Shown here: one piece after another, positions 10,469 through 19,176 of the stretch
Layout: each line of letters starts with the position of its first letter
Numbering within the stretch: position 1 is the stretch's first letter
Origin: Reclinomonas americana ATCC 50394
Taxonomy: Eukaryota; Jakobida; Jakobea; Jakobida
Assembly (NCBI GenBank): GCA_048213135.1
Contig: PS015078.1
Location: 137,599-174,316 of the forward strand
DNA: 36,718 bases
Direction of reading: 5' to 3'
The notes under the pieces: generated by a model
Told to the model about the DNA's origin: nothing
The model's input: the letters and a program-made list of their open reading frames with translations, nothing else
Databases searched by the model: none
Made by a program: the position numbers and the translations under genes

Positions 10469-11915
10469 TCACATGCTGCCCGAGACACTGCCACCCGCGC
10501 CGCCGGCTGGCTCGTCCAGCGTCGAGACGCACTCCCACTCGCCACTCGGCGTCTCCTTCCACAGCGAGACGACATTGTCGCCCGACGAGACCGCCAATAC
10601 ATTGCCTGTGTACATGCACATGCATGCACGTTGAGTTGTTACGACGAACTTGAGAGAGAGGTATTACTCCGTGCTCCGGCAAACCTGCAATGCTCCACGA
10701 GACGCGCCACACGGTCGGTCCGCTCTTGATGATCTTCTTGTGCTCCCACTTGAGTTCACCACCCTCGCCGTCCAGCGACGAGGTCCACACCACCACACTG
10801 CCGTCTTGCGAGCACGACGCAATCGTGTCGCGCGGCAAGCCAATGTTCGGTGCCCATGCCACATCGCGCACCCAATCGCTGTGCACCTCTTGCAAGTCCT
10901 GCTCCAGCACCCACTTGTCACCGTCGTTCCTGCACTTTTTTCAGCACGACGAAAGCTATCCTCATGCAGTGTGAGAACGAAACTTCCAAATCTTTACCAG
11001 GTGGTCGCAGCCGCCCGTCACCAGCCGCCGGCTCAACCGCACATCTGCGCGAGGAGAACACAGTTGCCGAGTTGGCAAACGCGAGACAAAAAAGAGAGTA
11101 GTGAGACGCGGACGAGTACGCAACGCTGTGCCGAGTCTTGCGTGGAGGCCGGTGGTACGGCCGGGGCCCAGGATACTGCATTGCAGCCGATCTTGTGTGC
11201 GTCGAGCACGCTGTCCACAGCCCAGGTGTCCTCCGCTGTGGGGATGCCTTCGCAGTGAGAGACGAGGGCGGAGGGCGAGGGGGAAAGGAGAAGTCCGTCG
11301 TACGCAACGCTGGTGTGTGAGCACTGCAAACGAGCCGTCAGAGGAGGCGGTTGCGAGTGACAGACCGAGTTCGTGCGGCGCCCAGGCAATCGAGTTCACT
11401 GCAGCACACCAACACTCGAGGTCAGCGACGGGCGTTCCTGTCCACACCGCCAGCATGCATGCTCGCCTGACGAAGTGTGCTGCGTGTGATTGTGGATCTT
11501 GTTCCACACATTCTCAGCCGTCTCCTTCCACAAGAACACCATGCGATCGTACGAGCATGAGGCAAGAATGCTGCCAAACGACGGGTGTGCCCACGCCACT
11601 CGCCACACAGGTCCCTCATGACTGCCGACAACGGGAGATGAGAAGCGCAACTCGAAAGAGGTCGATCGATTCGCACGCATTCAACTCACCCGCGCAGATC
11701 AGTCTTGTACACCTGACGATCACCTGTCACATCAAACAGCTTGATGGTGCGATCTGATGAGCAGGTGGCCAGACGACGACCATAGTAGTCCAGTTGTGCA
11801 TCGTGCTACTCTCACAGACACACACGCTATTAGTCACTCTTGAATTCTGCAGGCTGTCTCACATTCTCTTTCTGCGCGCAACGATCATATCCTCGTGCGC
11901 CGTGTCAAACGCCAT
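10469..11915 (-). CDS. SEC13: SEC13, WD40 subunit of the COPII coat and nuclear pore
   Basis: Complete gene on the minus strand, start [11 protein letters not shown] at 11915 and stop TGA at 10469-10471. Eight short exons, the first 11883-11915 and the second starting at 11805, assemble to the family's typical six-blade propeller: [85 protein letters not shown] and a last blade [15 protein letters not shown]. Known role: partner of Sec31 in COPII vesicle coats, part of the Y complex of the nuclear pore, and of the SEA/GATOR2 complex. Three introns start GTTGCG and one starts GC (donor at 11466), all fixed by the conserved protein sequence. Length (~310 residues) is normal. Confidence 0.95.
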
Positions 11916-12020
11916 GGTGCGTGTGCTCGCCTGTCAACAGTGAGCGTGTGAGTGAGCGAAGACAAGTGGCAGTCACGCCAAACGCGTGGCACGCTGCTCT
12001 ACAATACGCCATGTGACTAT

Positions 12021-12054
<34 letters not shown>

Positions 12055-12380
12055 GGCAACACACACGCGCGGGAAAGAGAGACTGGAAGACACGCGCAGA
12101 GGGCAACGAGAGGGAGAGAGAGGCATGGGAGAGTGCAACGGCCACATGGCGCACACGCATTCACATGTGTGCGCGTGTGTGTGAATGGATGTGCACAGAC
12201 ACAGGCACGAGTGCACATGCCCCACTGTGTGCGCGTGAGAAAGAGAGAGCGCGCGCCACGTGGGCCACGCACGCACCATCGTGAACGAATTTGTGGCTGC
12301 GCTTTTCCCGCCCCGCGAGCGTCGTCGGACAAAGCCGTTGCAACTCCACATTTTGGTGCATTGCGCGAGAGGGATCAGTC
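11916..12380. promoter_or_regulatory. Divergent spacer between SEC13 and the membrane-protein gene
   Basis: The two genes point away from each other across 465 bases. The spacer has a (CA)15 run at 12022-12051, GA-rich segments and many TG/CA words. I see no exon. It should include both promoters; there is no clear TATA box. Confidence 0.5.
12022..12051 (+). repeat. (AC)n dinucleotide microsatellite
   Basis: Uninterrupted AC repeat in the SEC13/membrane-protein spacer, about 15 units. Confidence 0.95.
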
Positions 12381-15190
12381 ATGGTGGTCGCGCCACGAGC
12401 GGCGCACAGAGCCGGTTTGCCCATCTTCATCATCGCAGTGATGGTGGTGATGATGATGGTGGTTGTGCTGGCGACTGTGGTTGCGGGCAGTCGAACGAGT
12501 GAGCAAGCGGGACAAACACCGCTGCTGGTGGAGCTCGACGCCGATGTGGAGCCGCGGTCTGTGGCTGCTGACACGGGTCGAGTTGACGAGGTGCTCTTGG
12601 CCAGTGCGTCCACGAGCGGTGGCGGCAACGGGACAGTGGCAAGAGACGTGATCAACACCAATGCGACGCAGATCTCCAGGTGCGCAGCGCTGCGAGAGGA
12701 GCCGTCCTCTGCGGGTTTGTGAGACTGATTGTATGTGTGTGCGTGTGTTTGCGTGTGCCTCTGTAGCTGGGTGCGCAAGCTGCCGCGCTTCGACTTTCGG
12801 CTGAAGCCAGTGACGAATGAGTTCTCCACCGACAACCCGGCGTACTGGCAGGGCGTTGCAGTGTGGACGGGATTCGCCTTGATCGTTGTGATTGGCTTTG
12901 TCGGTGCGTGTGGGGACGGAGAGCGAGAGGAAGGAGGAGTGAGCTGCAGCAGTCTTGTTTCTACAATTCTTTGTCGTTCTCGAGCGCCTGCTTGATTGAA
13001 TCCACCTTTGCTGCGACGGAGCTGGCTACTCACCTGTCGATGCGCAGTCGCTCTGCTGTGGACGTGCGGTGCTCGTGTGTGCAAGTGCTGTCCAAATTGC
13101 TGCGGCGGTGTACTGCCACGGGAGAACTTTTGTTGTTGCGGAGGCGGCTATCGTTTCCGCAAATATGGCAGATGCGAGCGCAACTTTCCCTGCGCACTGC
13201 TGCTGCCGCTGTCCATCACGATTATTGCCATGGCGGCACTTGGTATTGCGTACAGCCGGCGACTGCACGACAGCGTCGGGAACTCGTCGGCCACGGTCGC
13301 CGGAGTGGGCGACACGGCGTCGCAGCGTGGTGAGTGTTGGAGATTCGAGTTTATGCGAAGCTCCTACACCTCATGCTGATGCGCTCCTTGTGTCCGCGAC
13401 GCAGTCGTTACTGTCACCAACGCACTCTTTGGTGTCATGCCGCAAATGTCGACGAGCGATAGCCAGACGCTCTCCGATGCGAAGCAGACGGTCAACAACT
13501 GGAAAGTGAGGACACTGTTGTGTGTCTTGTTGCTGCTTCTGATCTTGTACTCATGGGGATGGTGGCGTGCTGCAGCTTGACATCTCCAAAGTCAACGATG
13601 CAATCGGCAAGTACGAGAATGTGCGCAACATTGCACTCATTGTGGTGGACAGCCTCTTGATTGGTGAGTCCCTCACAAGCCTTGTTATCTCGTGACAGGC
13701 ATCTCACGCGCCTCTGCCTTCTCTACAGTGTTCGGCATCATGGGCATCTGGTGTGTGATGTTCCGCGGGCCATCCATGCTGACATTGTTGAGTGCTTCTG
13801 TTGGTGTCTTCCTTTGCGCTTGTTCGGCTCACCGTGATCGGCAGCCTCGGATGGTGCACGTTCTTGGCGATTTTCCTGGCCTGGCCGCTGGCCGGAATCC
13901 ACTTTTCCGGCACCATGGTGGTGGCCGACGTGTGTGCAGAGGTATGATCAACCGACATTCATTTTTAACTTATCGCAGCCCTCATAATGCTGGTGGTGTA
14001 GGTGGACGATTACCTGGCCGCGCAAAAGGCGCTTCCGGTAACTGTGACCACAAAGAGCACCGCGACCACGCCTCCGGCCAACACGCGCACCGACACAATC
14101 GTGGCAAACACCATTGACAAGATCACCAACTGTCAGCAGGCGATTGATGTACGTCTAGTCACGGAGAGAAACCGAGAAAAGAGAAATGGTGTTAATTCTC
14201 ATGACTGGTTTTCGTACGCAGTCGGCGGTCAAGATCGATCCGGTTGTCGACTCGGCGTGGACGCAGCTGCTGACGTCGATGAATTCAGCACTCCGACCGT
14301 ACTCGGTGGTGGTGACGCAGACCAACTACACCAATGCGATGAATGCGATCAGCTCTCAGCAGTCCGGCAACTCGACGAGCAGCACACTGCAGCAGTCGAT
14401 GGCCGACGCCGCACGCCTCACGGCACTGTCCTCCGATTTGACCGCCATGAAGTCGTGTGCCTTTGTGCAGCGAGCGTTTGAGTCTGTGCGCAGCGACTTG
14501 TGCACCTCGGCTCTGTTGCGTCCTGCAATTGGGGGTGGCGTGGAAGGGTTGTCACTGACTGTGCGTGCGCTTGCAGAGTGGCCGTCAACGTCATGTGGGT
14601 TTCGTTCTTTGTCATTGCCAACTCGTGCGTGGCCGTGCTGATTCTCGCATTCGTCATGGCCAAGCGGCACAAGGTGAGGGCAAGAAAAGAGGGCGAAGAT
14701 GAGAAGAGAAAGATTACAGAACATTTCAGCTATTGGTGATGCACGAGAGAAGAGTTGTGCACATGTCGGCAGGTGGAGCGAATGCAATGGTCATTCTCAC
14801 TGCAACTCGTCCCGTGACGCGCAGGATTGGCAACTGTCTCCGTCGATGGCGGGACGAGACCGCAAGAAGAAGCGCCAGCGCATGTTTGGTGTGGACGACA
14901 CACCGTCGCTCGCAGACAATGATGTGGAGAAAGCGTACGAGCCTCGTCGCTCAGTCGACGAGGACGATGCAGATCGCCGATGGGTACGACTTCCTTCATG
15001 CAAGAAGATGGTATCACCGACCACTCACTCCTCATCGCGTCACAGTTCACAAGACCGTCGTCGAGAGAGCGCCGGCGTTCCTCCGAGCGTGATCGACGAG
15101 GCGCCGACGACGAGGATCACAGACGGAACCGCATCTGAGGAAAAGCATGCCTGGACTCTCACCTTTTTTTCGTTCCGTTGCAGTTGGTGA
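12381..15190 (+). CDS. Multi-pass membrane protein with Cys-rich loop (tweety/prominin-like layout)
   Basis: Start ATG at 12381, first in the frame and followed at residues ~12-34 by a signal-like hydrophobic stretch. Exons include 12381-12679, 12767-12903, then further exons from ~13048 on. Five more hydrophobic segments follow: YWQGVAVWTGFALIVVIGFV, CALLLPLSITIIAMAALGIA, IALIVVDSLLIVFGIMGIW, FLGWCTFLAIFLAWPLAGIH and VMWVSFFVIANSCVAVLILA. Between the second and third is a loop with about ten Cys (CKCCPNCCGG, ENFCCCGGG). A long extracellular-type segment with NxS/T sites precedes the last span. Order and spacing resemble the tweety/prominin-like membrane proteins; I cannot assign a family firmly. 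The basic/acidic cytoplasmic tail (GRDRKKKRQR) is open to a stop at 15190, but the exact last splice sites are uncertain. Confidence 0.75.
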
Positions 15191-15372
15191 GTGCAACGCG
15201 TCCCAGTTCCCCAGTCACAAGATCGCGAGGATCTCACGTGAACGCCTTGCGCAGCATACGAATACCCGTGCAAGTGCCACGACAATCAATATCTACCATT
15301 CGAGCCGCCTGCGGACGCCGCTGGCGTGCACCTCCAATATCCATTGTGAAGAATAGAGTTCTTGTGTATTCG
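15191..15372. other. Convergent 3' spacer
   Basis: Between the membrane-protein gene (+) and the peptidase gene (-). It has open frames on both strands but nothing resembling a conserved protein. Confidence 0.4.
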
Positions 15373-15689
15373 TTACCGCGATGACATGCTCCCAGCACGA
15401 CTGAATGGCCATAGTCGGAACACCACCACACCCTGTACCATGCCCATGGGAAGGGGACCTGCACGCACACGCGTGGCGTCACACGACGGGCCATCAACTG
15501 CAAAAGCAAGCGACGGCACTCACCAACATGTCGCGAATCGTGTGCCACCCTGGCGTTGTCACCGAGCAAGTACACGTGGCCGCGAGGGACCATCACACCG
15601 TTGCATTCGTCGCCAGGCAAGCCAACTATTCTAGCCAGCGTCCAGTTCGGCCCCTCTGCGCGCCGCGTGGAGTGAGTCGGGGAAGAGAG

Positions 15690-15730
<41 letters not shown>

Positions 15731-16499
15731 GGGGGGGGGGGACGGACGACGTACGTANNNNNNNNNNNNNNNNNNNNNNNNNNNNNNNNNNNNNNNNNNN
15801 NNNNNNNNNNNNNNNNNNNNNNNNNNNNNNNNNNNNNNNNNNNNNNNNNNNNNNNNNNNNNNNNNNNNNNNNNNNNNNNNNNNNNNNNNNNNNNNNNNNN
15901 NNNNNNNNNNNNNNNNNNNNNNNNNNNNNNNNNNNNNNNNNNNNNNNNNNNNNNNNNNNNNNNNNNNNNNNNNNNNNNNNNNNNNNNNNNNNNNNNNNNN
16001 NNNNNNNNNNNNNNNNNNNNNNNNNNNNNNNNNNNNNNNNNNNNNNNNNNNNNNNNNNNNNNNNNNNNNNNNNNNNNNNNNNNNNNNNNNNNNNNNNNNN
16101 NNNNNNNNNNNNNNNNNNNNNNNNNNNNNNNNNNNNNNNNNNNNNNNNNNNNNNNNNNNNNNNNNNNNNNNNNNNNNNNNNNNNNNNNNNNNNTACGCAA
16201 AAGATGTGCATGCAGCGATGAAACACGACAAATTTGACAACATTTTGACATGAACTTGACTCGACATGTACGTGCGCACACGGTGCACAGACAAAAGGGA
16301 TAGGGAGGTGAGACACACACACACAGAGAGAGAGAGAGAGAGTGGGAGAGCGAGAAGAGCACATCAGCATGTTCGAGATGTAGAAGAAATCGATATTGCA
16401 AAGGAAACGCGCAGGCGAAGACATGGTGTGGCGCGGAGCAGCATCATGCACCACCGACTACGTACCGTGGCGCAGCAGTGCGTGCAACCGGAGCTTCAT
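15373..16499 (-). CDS. Mitochondrial inner-membrane peptidase homologue (IMP/type I signal-peptidase fold), partly in gap
   Basis: C-terminal exons 15373-15458 and 15524-15655, joined in phase 1, give PNWTLARIVGLPGD, then VPRGHVYLLGDNARVAHDSR, then GPLPMGMVQGVVVFRLWPF. These are the conserved box D/E motifs of IMP1/IMP2: GDN and SxDSR, and the closing VxWP-like strand. A candidate first exon is 16466-16499 (MKLRLHALLRH) with a GTACGT donor; a longer start at 16554 in another frame is possible. The exon with the catalytic Ser should lie in the gap 15758-16193. Known role: cleaves sorting signals of proteins directed to the intermembrane space. Oddity: the catalytic Lys, expected where LAR reads Ala (families have xKR before GxPGD), is missing. 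Confidence 0.8.
15695..15741 (+). repeat. (AG)n microsatellite followed by a 14-base G run
   Basis: About 15 AG units and then a G homopolymer directly next to the N-gap at 15758, inside an intron of the peptidase gene. Such sequence probably caused the assembly break. Confidence 0.9.
15758..16193. other. Assembly gap (436 N)
   Basis: Run of N inside the peptidase gene; it probably hides the exon with the catalytic Ser. Confidence 0.99.
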
Positions 16500-17060
16500 C
16501 GTCTTCCGGTTGCGAGTCCTTCAGTACGCGGCGGCGATTGGCCATGATCGGTTCGAGATGGATGCAGGAGAAGCAACAAGCAAAGACAGGAGTGAGGTGA
16601 GGGTGGGGTGGTCTGCGCTCGCAGAGAAAGACAGAAAAGAGGTATGCGCAATTTCGCTTTTGCCGGACGTCCAATTGCCCACGTGACAGGTTTTGCCTCG
16701 TATTTCAGGGGTGGGGTAGGTCGCACGCGCACTATGTACGGTCGGAGGTATTCAATTGCTAATGACGGGTTCTGCCGCGTTCCCATTGCAATTCGATGAT
16801 ATCGATGCATGCAAACTCGAGACATCATATGATCGATATCATGTGCAGCCATAGGTCCCAAAAATCGAACACGAAGGACCGATGGCCACAATAAGCACAC
16901 CACCTTCTCGCCTACCCCCAGTGCGCAGGCCAGAAGACGGCGAGAGATCGAAAACGCGAAGAAAAAAATGCGTTCAACGCATGTACTCAATCATGCAAGC
17001 AAAGCCGACACACTCACACAGGCACGCAGCACTCACACGCACAAGAAGTGGGCCTCGCGC
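16500..17060. other. Intergenic region, with an inverted repeat
   Basis: Between the peptidase start and the stop of the amphi-Trp gene, both on the minus strand. It contains an 11-base inverted repeat at 16796-16806 / 16832-16842 and several nested palindromes around it. I see no supported gene. Confidence 0.6.
16796..16842. repeat. Perfect 11-base inverted repeat with palindromic loop
   Basis: Left arm ATGATATCGAT (16796-16806) and right arm ATCGATATCAT (16832-16842), spacer 25 bases, which itself holds ATCATATGAT at the inner edge. It is more AT-rich than its surroundings. Confidence 0.85.
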
Positions 17061-17682
17061 TCACTTCTCCTCACCAGTCGCAGCGCCCTCTGCAGCCTTG
17101 AGGTCCGTCCACTGCACACCGACCGACAAATGGTCAGAAACCGAGCACAATGTGAACAAAGACATGCACAGCGCACAGAGAGAGAGAGAGAGAGAAGAAG
17201 AAAAAGAAGAAGAGGAAGAAGAAGAAGAGGGAAGGAGGGAGAGAAAGAGATCGAAGCAACGAACGTCCACTCACCTTGACTTGAAACTCGAGTTCCGTGG
17301 ACCCATCCGCATCCCGCTCATGCTCAATCGCGAATGTCGACTGGCGCAGCGGCACAGCAACACGCTCACCATTCACCTGCAGCAGCATGCATGCATGACA
17401 ATGAGTGAGCATGCGTTGTGTAAAAATCACACTCACTCTATCTCACACACACAGAAAACGCACCTGAATGCGGAACACACCCTGCCCGTTCTCCACGGCA
17501 TCCGCTAGCCGACGCAGAGTCGACACAAAGTGCGTGCGACCGACTTTGCGCTCCACATCGCGCTCACTGCACAAACAAACAGCAATCAGCACACACACTC
17601 TCACGCACACACAATGCACAGACACACGATGCACTCACGCAGAGGAGAACGCGCGCTGTGCATAGGTAAACGCTCGCAACAT
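17061..17682 (-). CDS. Amphi-Trp-domain protein with probable mitochondrial presequence
   Basis: Start ATG at 17682, stop 17061-17063, four exons. About 100 residues. The N-terminus MLRAFTYAQRAFSSA is Arg/Ala/Ser-rich without acidic residues, like a mitochondrial targeting peptide. The rest follows the amphi-Trp domain: a helix THFVSTLRRLADAVENG, two strands FRIQVNGERVAVPL, then a strand pair with alternating charges STELEFQVKW ending in the hallmark Trp. The family is known mainly from bacteria and archaea, and its function is not established. The last residues (AAEGAATGEE) are an acidic tail. The gene is head to head with the MED9-like gene, with 65 bases between start codons. The introns include GA- and CT-rich runs. 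Confidence 0.8.
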
Positions 17683-17747
17683 GATTCTGCGTTGTTGTTG
17701 TATGGCCGTGTAATTTCACATCACTCACTTGCTTCCTCACCGCGCAC
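17683..17747. promoter_or_regulatory. Very short divergent promoter, 65 bases
   Basis: Between the ATG of the amphi-Trp gene (17682, minus) and the ATG of the MED9-like gene (17748, plus). Both transcription starts must be packed here or within the coding starts. No TATA box is seen. Confidence 0.5.
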
Positions 17748-18247
17748 ATGCAAGTCGACAGACCTGTCTCTGGCAGTGCATCAGCAGCAGCACCACCACT
17801 GCGCCTAACAGTGGCCGATGTGAGCTTTGCAGGTGACGCAGCCACCTTGTACCAGTTGCTGTACAGTCTGGAGGATGATCCTCGCGCACGTGAGACACTA
17901 GAGAAGACGGTGAGAGGGAGAGAGAGAGAGAGAGAGTGTGTGTGTGTGTGTATGTGTTGCTTATCGACCCGTGACACCCCGTGCAGTACAGCGAGATCAA
18001 GGCGAAGATTACGCGATTCAAGGCCGCGATTCAAGAGCTCCCTGAGCTGTCGTTTATGGAGCAGAGGCAGCAGCATGAGGCCAAGCGGAGGCAACTGGAG
18101 GAGAAGCTGTTGCGCGCACGTGCATGTGTGTGATGGATTGCGACGCTCACTGTCACTTGTATACACAGAGCGCTCATTCGACAGCTGACCACTGGTGGCA
18201 TGCAGGTCGTGCAGCAGCTGCAGGATCTGAGTCCTGAGAAAGAATGA
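17748..18247 (+). CDS. MED9-like Mediator subunit (small coiled-coil protein)
   Basis: Exons 17748-17909, 17987-~18112, and a last exon ending at TGA 18245-18247. About 115 residues: a Ser/Ala-rich start, then LYQLLYSLEDDPRARETLEK, YSEIKAKITRFKAAIQELPE, and a charged coiled coil MEQRQQHEAKRRQLEEKLL, then ALIRQL. The pattern of a short helix, then an 'ELP' turn, then a basic/acidic coiled coil is that of Mediator middle-module subunit 9. The family is short and weakly conserved, so another small coiled-coil protein is possible. The donor of the second intron is ambiguous, with several nearby GT sites in agreement with phase. Confidence 0.6.
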
Positions 18248-18322
18248 AACCTCGTCTTCGTTGTCTTGCTGTCACATCGTCCCACTTGTTTTGTTGACGG
18301 AAGAGAGAGCAAGGAGAGAGAG

Positions 18323-18535
18323 ATGATGAACTGGTGGGCGACACGTGTGCGTCCGCTGGTGGTCAGTGCTGCGGTCGCTGGTCTGGCGGCGTCGTTTGTG
18401 ACCAGTTCCATTGCGTTTCCCGTGTGGGTGCGTGCATTGTATGCATCTCTCTTCCTCGACTCTGGTCAACGTGTTCAGCAGCGTCGCTCTTGTTCTCTCC
18501 TTGGCGTATCTCACCCTCACTGTGCATTGCACTAG
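18323..18535 (+). CDS. Small hydrophobic protein, possibly mitochondrial membrane (uncertain)
   Basis: ATG ATG at 18323, exon to 18427 encoding RPLVVSAAVAGLAASFVTSS then IAFPVW, a single membrane-spanning segment after an Arg-containing start, ended by a GTGCGT donor. One reading adds exon 18479-18535 to a TAG, about 53 residues in all. Alternatively the gene continues into the N-gap at 18674. I do not recognise the family. It lies 75 bases downstream of the MED9-like stop on the same strand. Confidence 0.4.
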   Translation: MMNWWATRVRPLVVSAAVAGLAASFVTSSIAFPVWVRALYASLFLDSGQRVQQRRSCSLLGVSHPHCALH

Positions 18536-18673
18536 TTGTCTGTGCATTGCCACGTGATCGCATTCCTGTCGCACTTCCCTACTGGTGATGCTCCGTCCTT
18601 GCCTCCTCTGCATTGTCACGTGGTCTCACCTCACTCCTCTCATGCTCCGCCTTTGTCTCTCTCTCTCTCTCTC

Positions 18674-19041
18674 NNNNNNNNNNNNNNNNNNNNNNNNNNN
18701 NNNNNNNNNNNNNNNNNNNNNNNNNNNNNNNNNNNNNNNNNNNNNNNNNNNNNNNNNNNNNNNNNNNNNNNNNNNNNNNNNNNNNNNNNNNNNNNNNNNN
18801 NNNNNNNNNNNNNNNNNNNNNNNNNNNNNNNNNNNNNNNNNNNNNNNNNNNNNNNNNNNNNNNNNNNNNNNNNNNNNNNNNNNNNNNNNNNNNNNNNNNN
18901 NNNNNNNNNNNNNNNNNNNNNNNNNNNNNNNNNNNNNNNNNNNNNNNNNNNNNNNNNNNNNNNNNNNNNNNNNNNNNNNNNNNNNNNNNNNNNNNNNNNN
19001 NNNNNNNNNNNNNNNNNNNNNNNNNNNNNNNNNNNNNNNNN
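18674..19041. other. Assembly gap (368 N)
   Basis: Starts after a (CT)n run. It probably hides the 5' exon(s) of the acidic protein. Confidence 0.99.
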
Positions 19042-19176
19042 CGCTGCCTCCAGTGTGGTGCGTCTTGCTGTTGTGTCTCTCCCTGCTCCCTTCTCTCTCT
19101 CTCTCTCTCTCTACCATTAGGCACACATTGTCCTGTCCCTCACACACGCTCTCTCTCACTCGCACGCGCAATGCAG

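Noticed and set aside
12022-12051. Short regular repeats as a possible CRISPR-like or satellite array
   Set aside because: They are plain dinucleotide microsatellites without spacers, and the genome is eukaryotic.
15178-15384. Plus-strand exon overlapping the peptidase 3' end
   Set aside because: Open frame of 68 codons without conserved motif, opposite a well-supported minus-strand exon at its right end.
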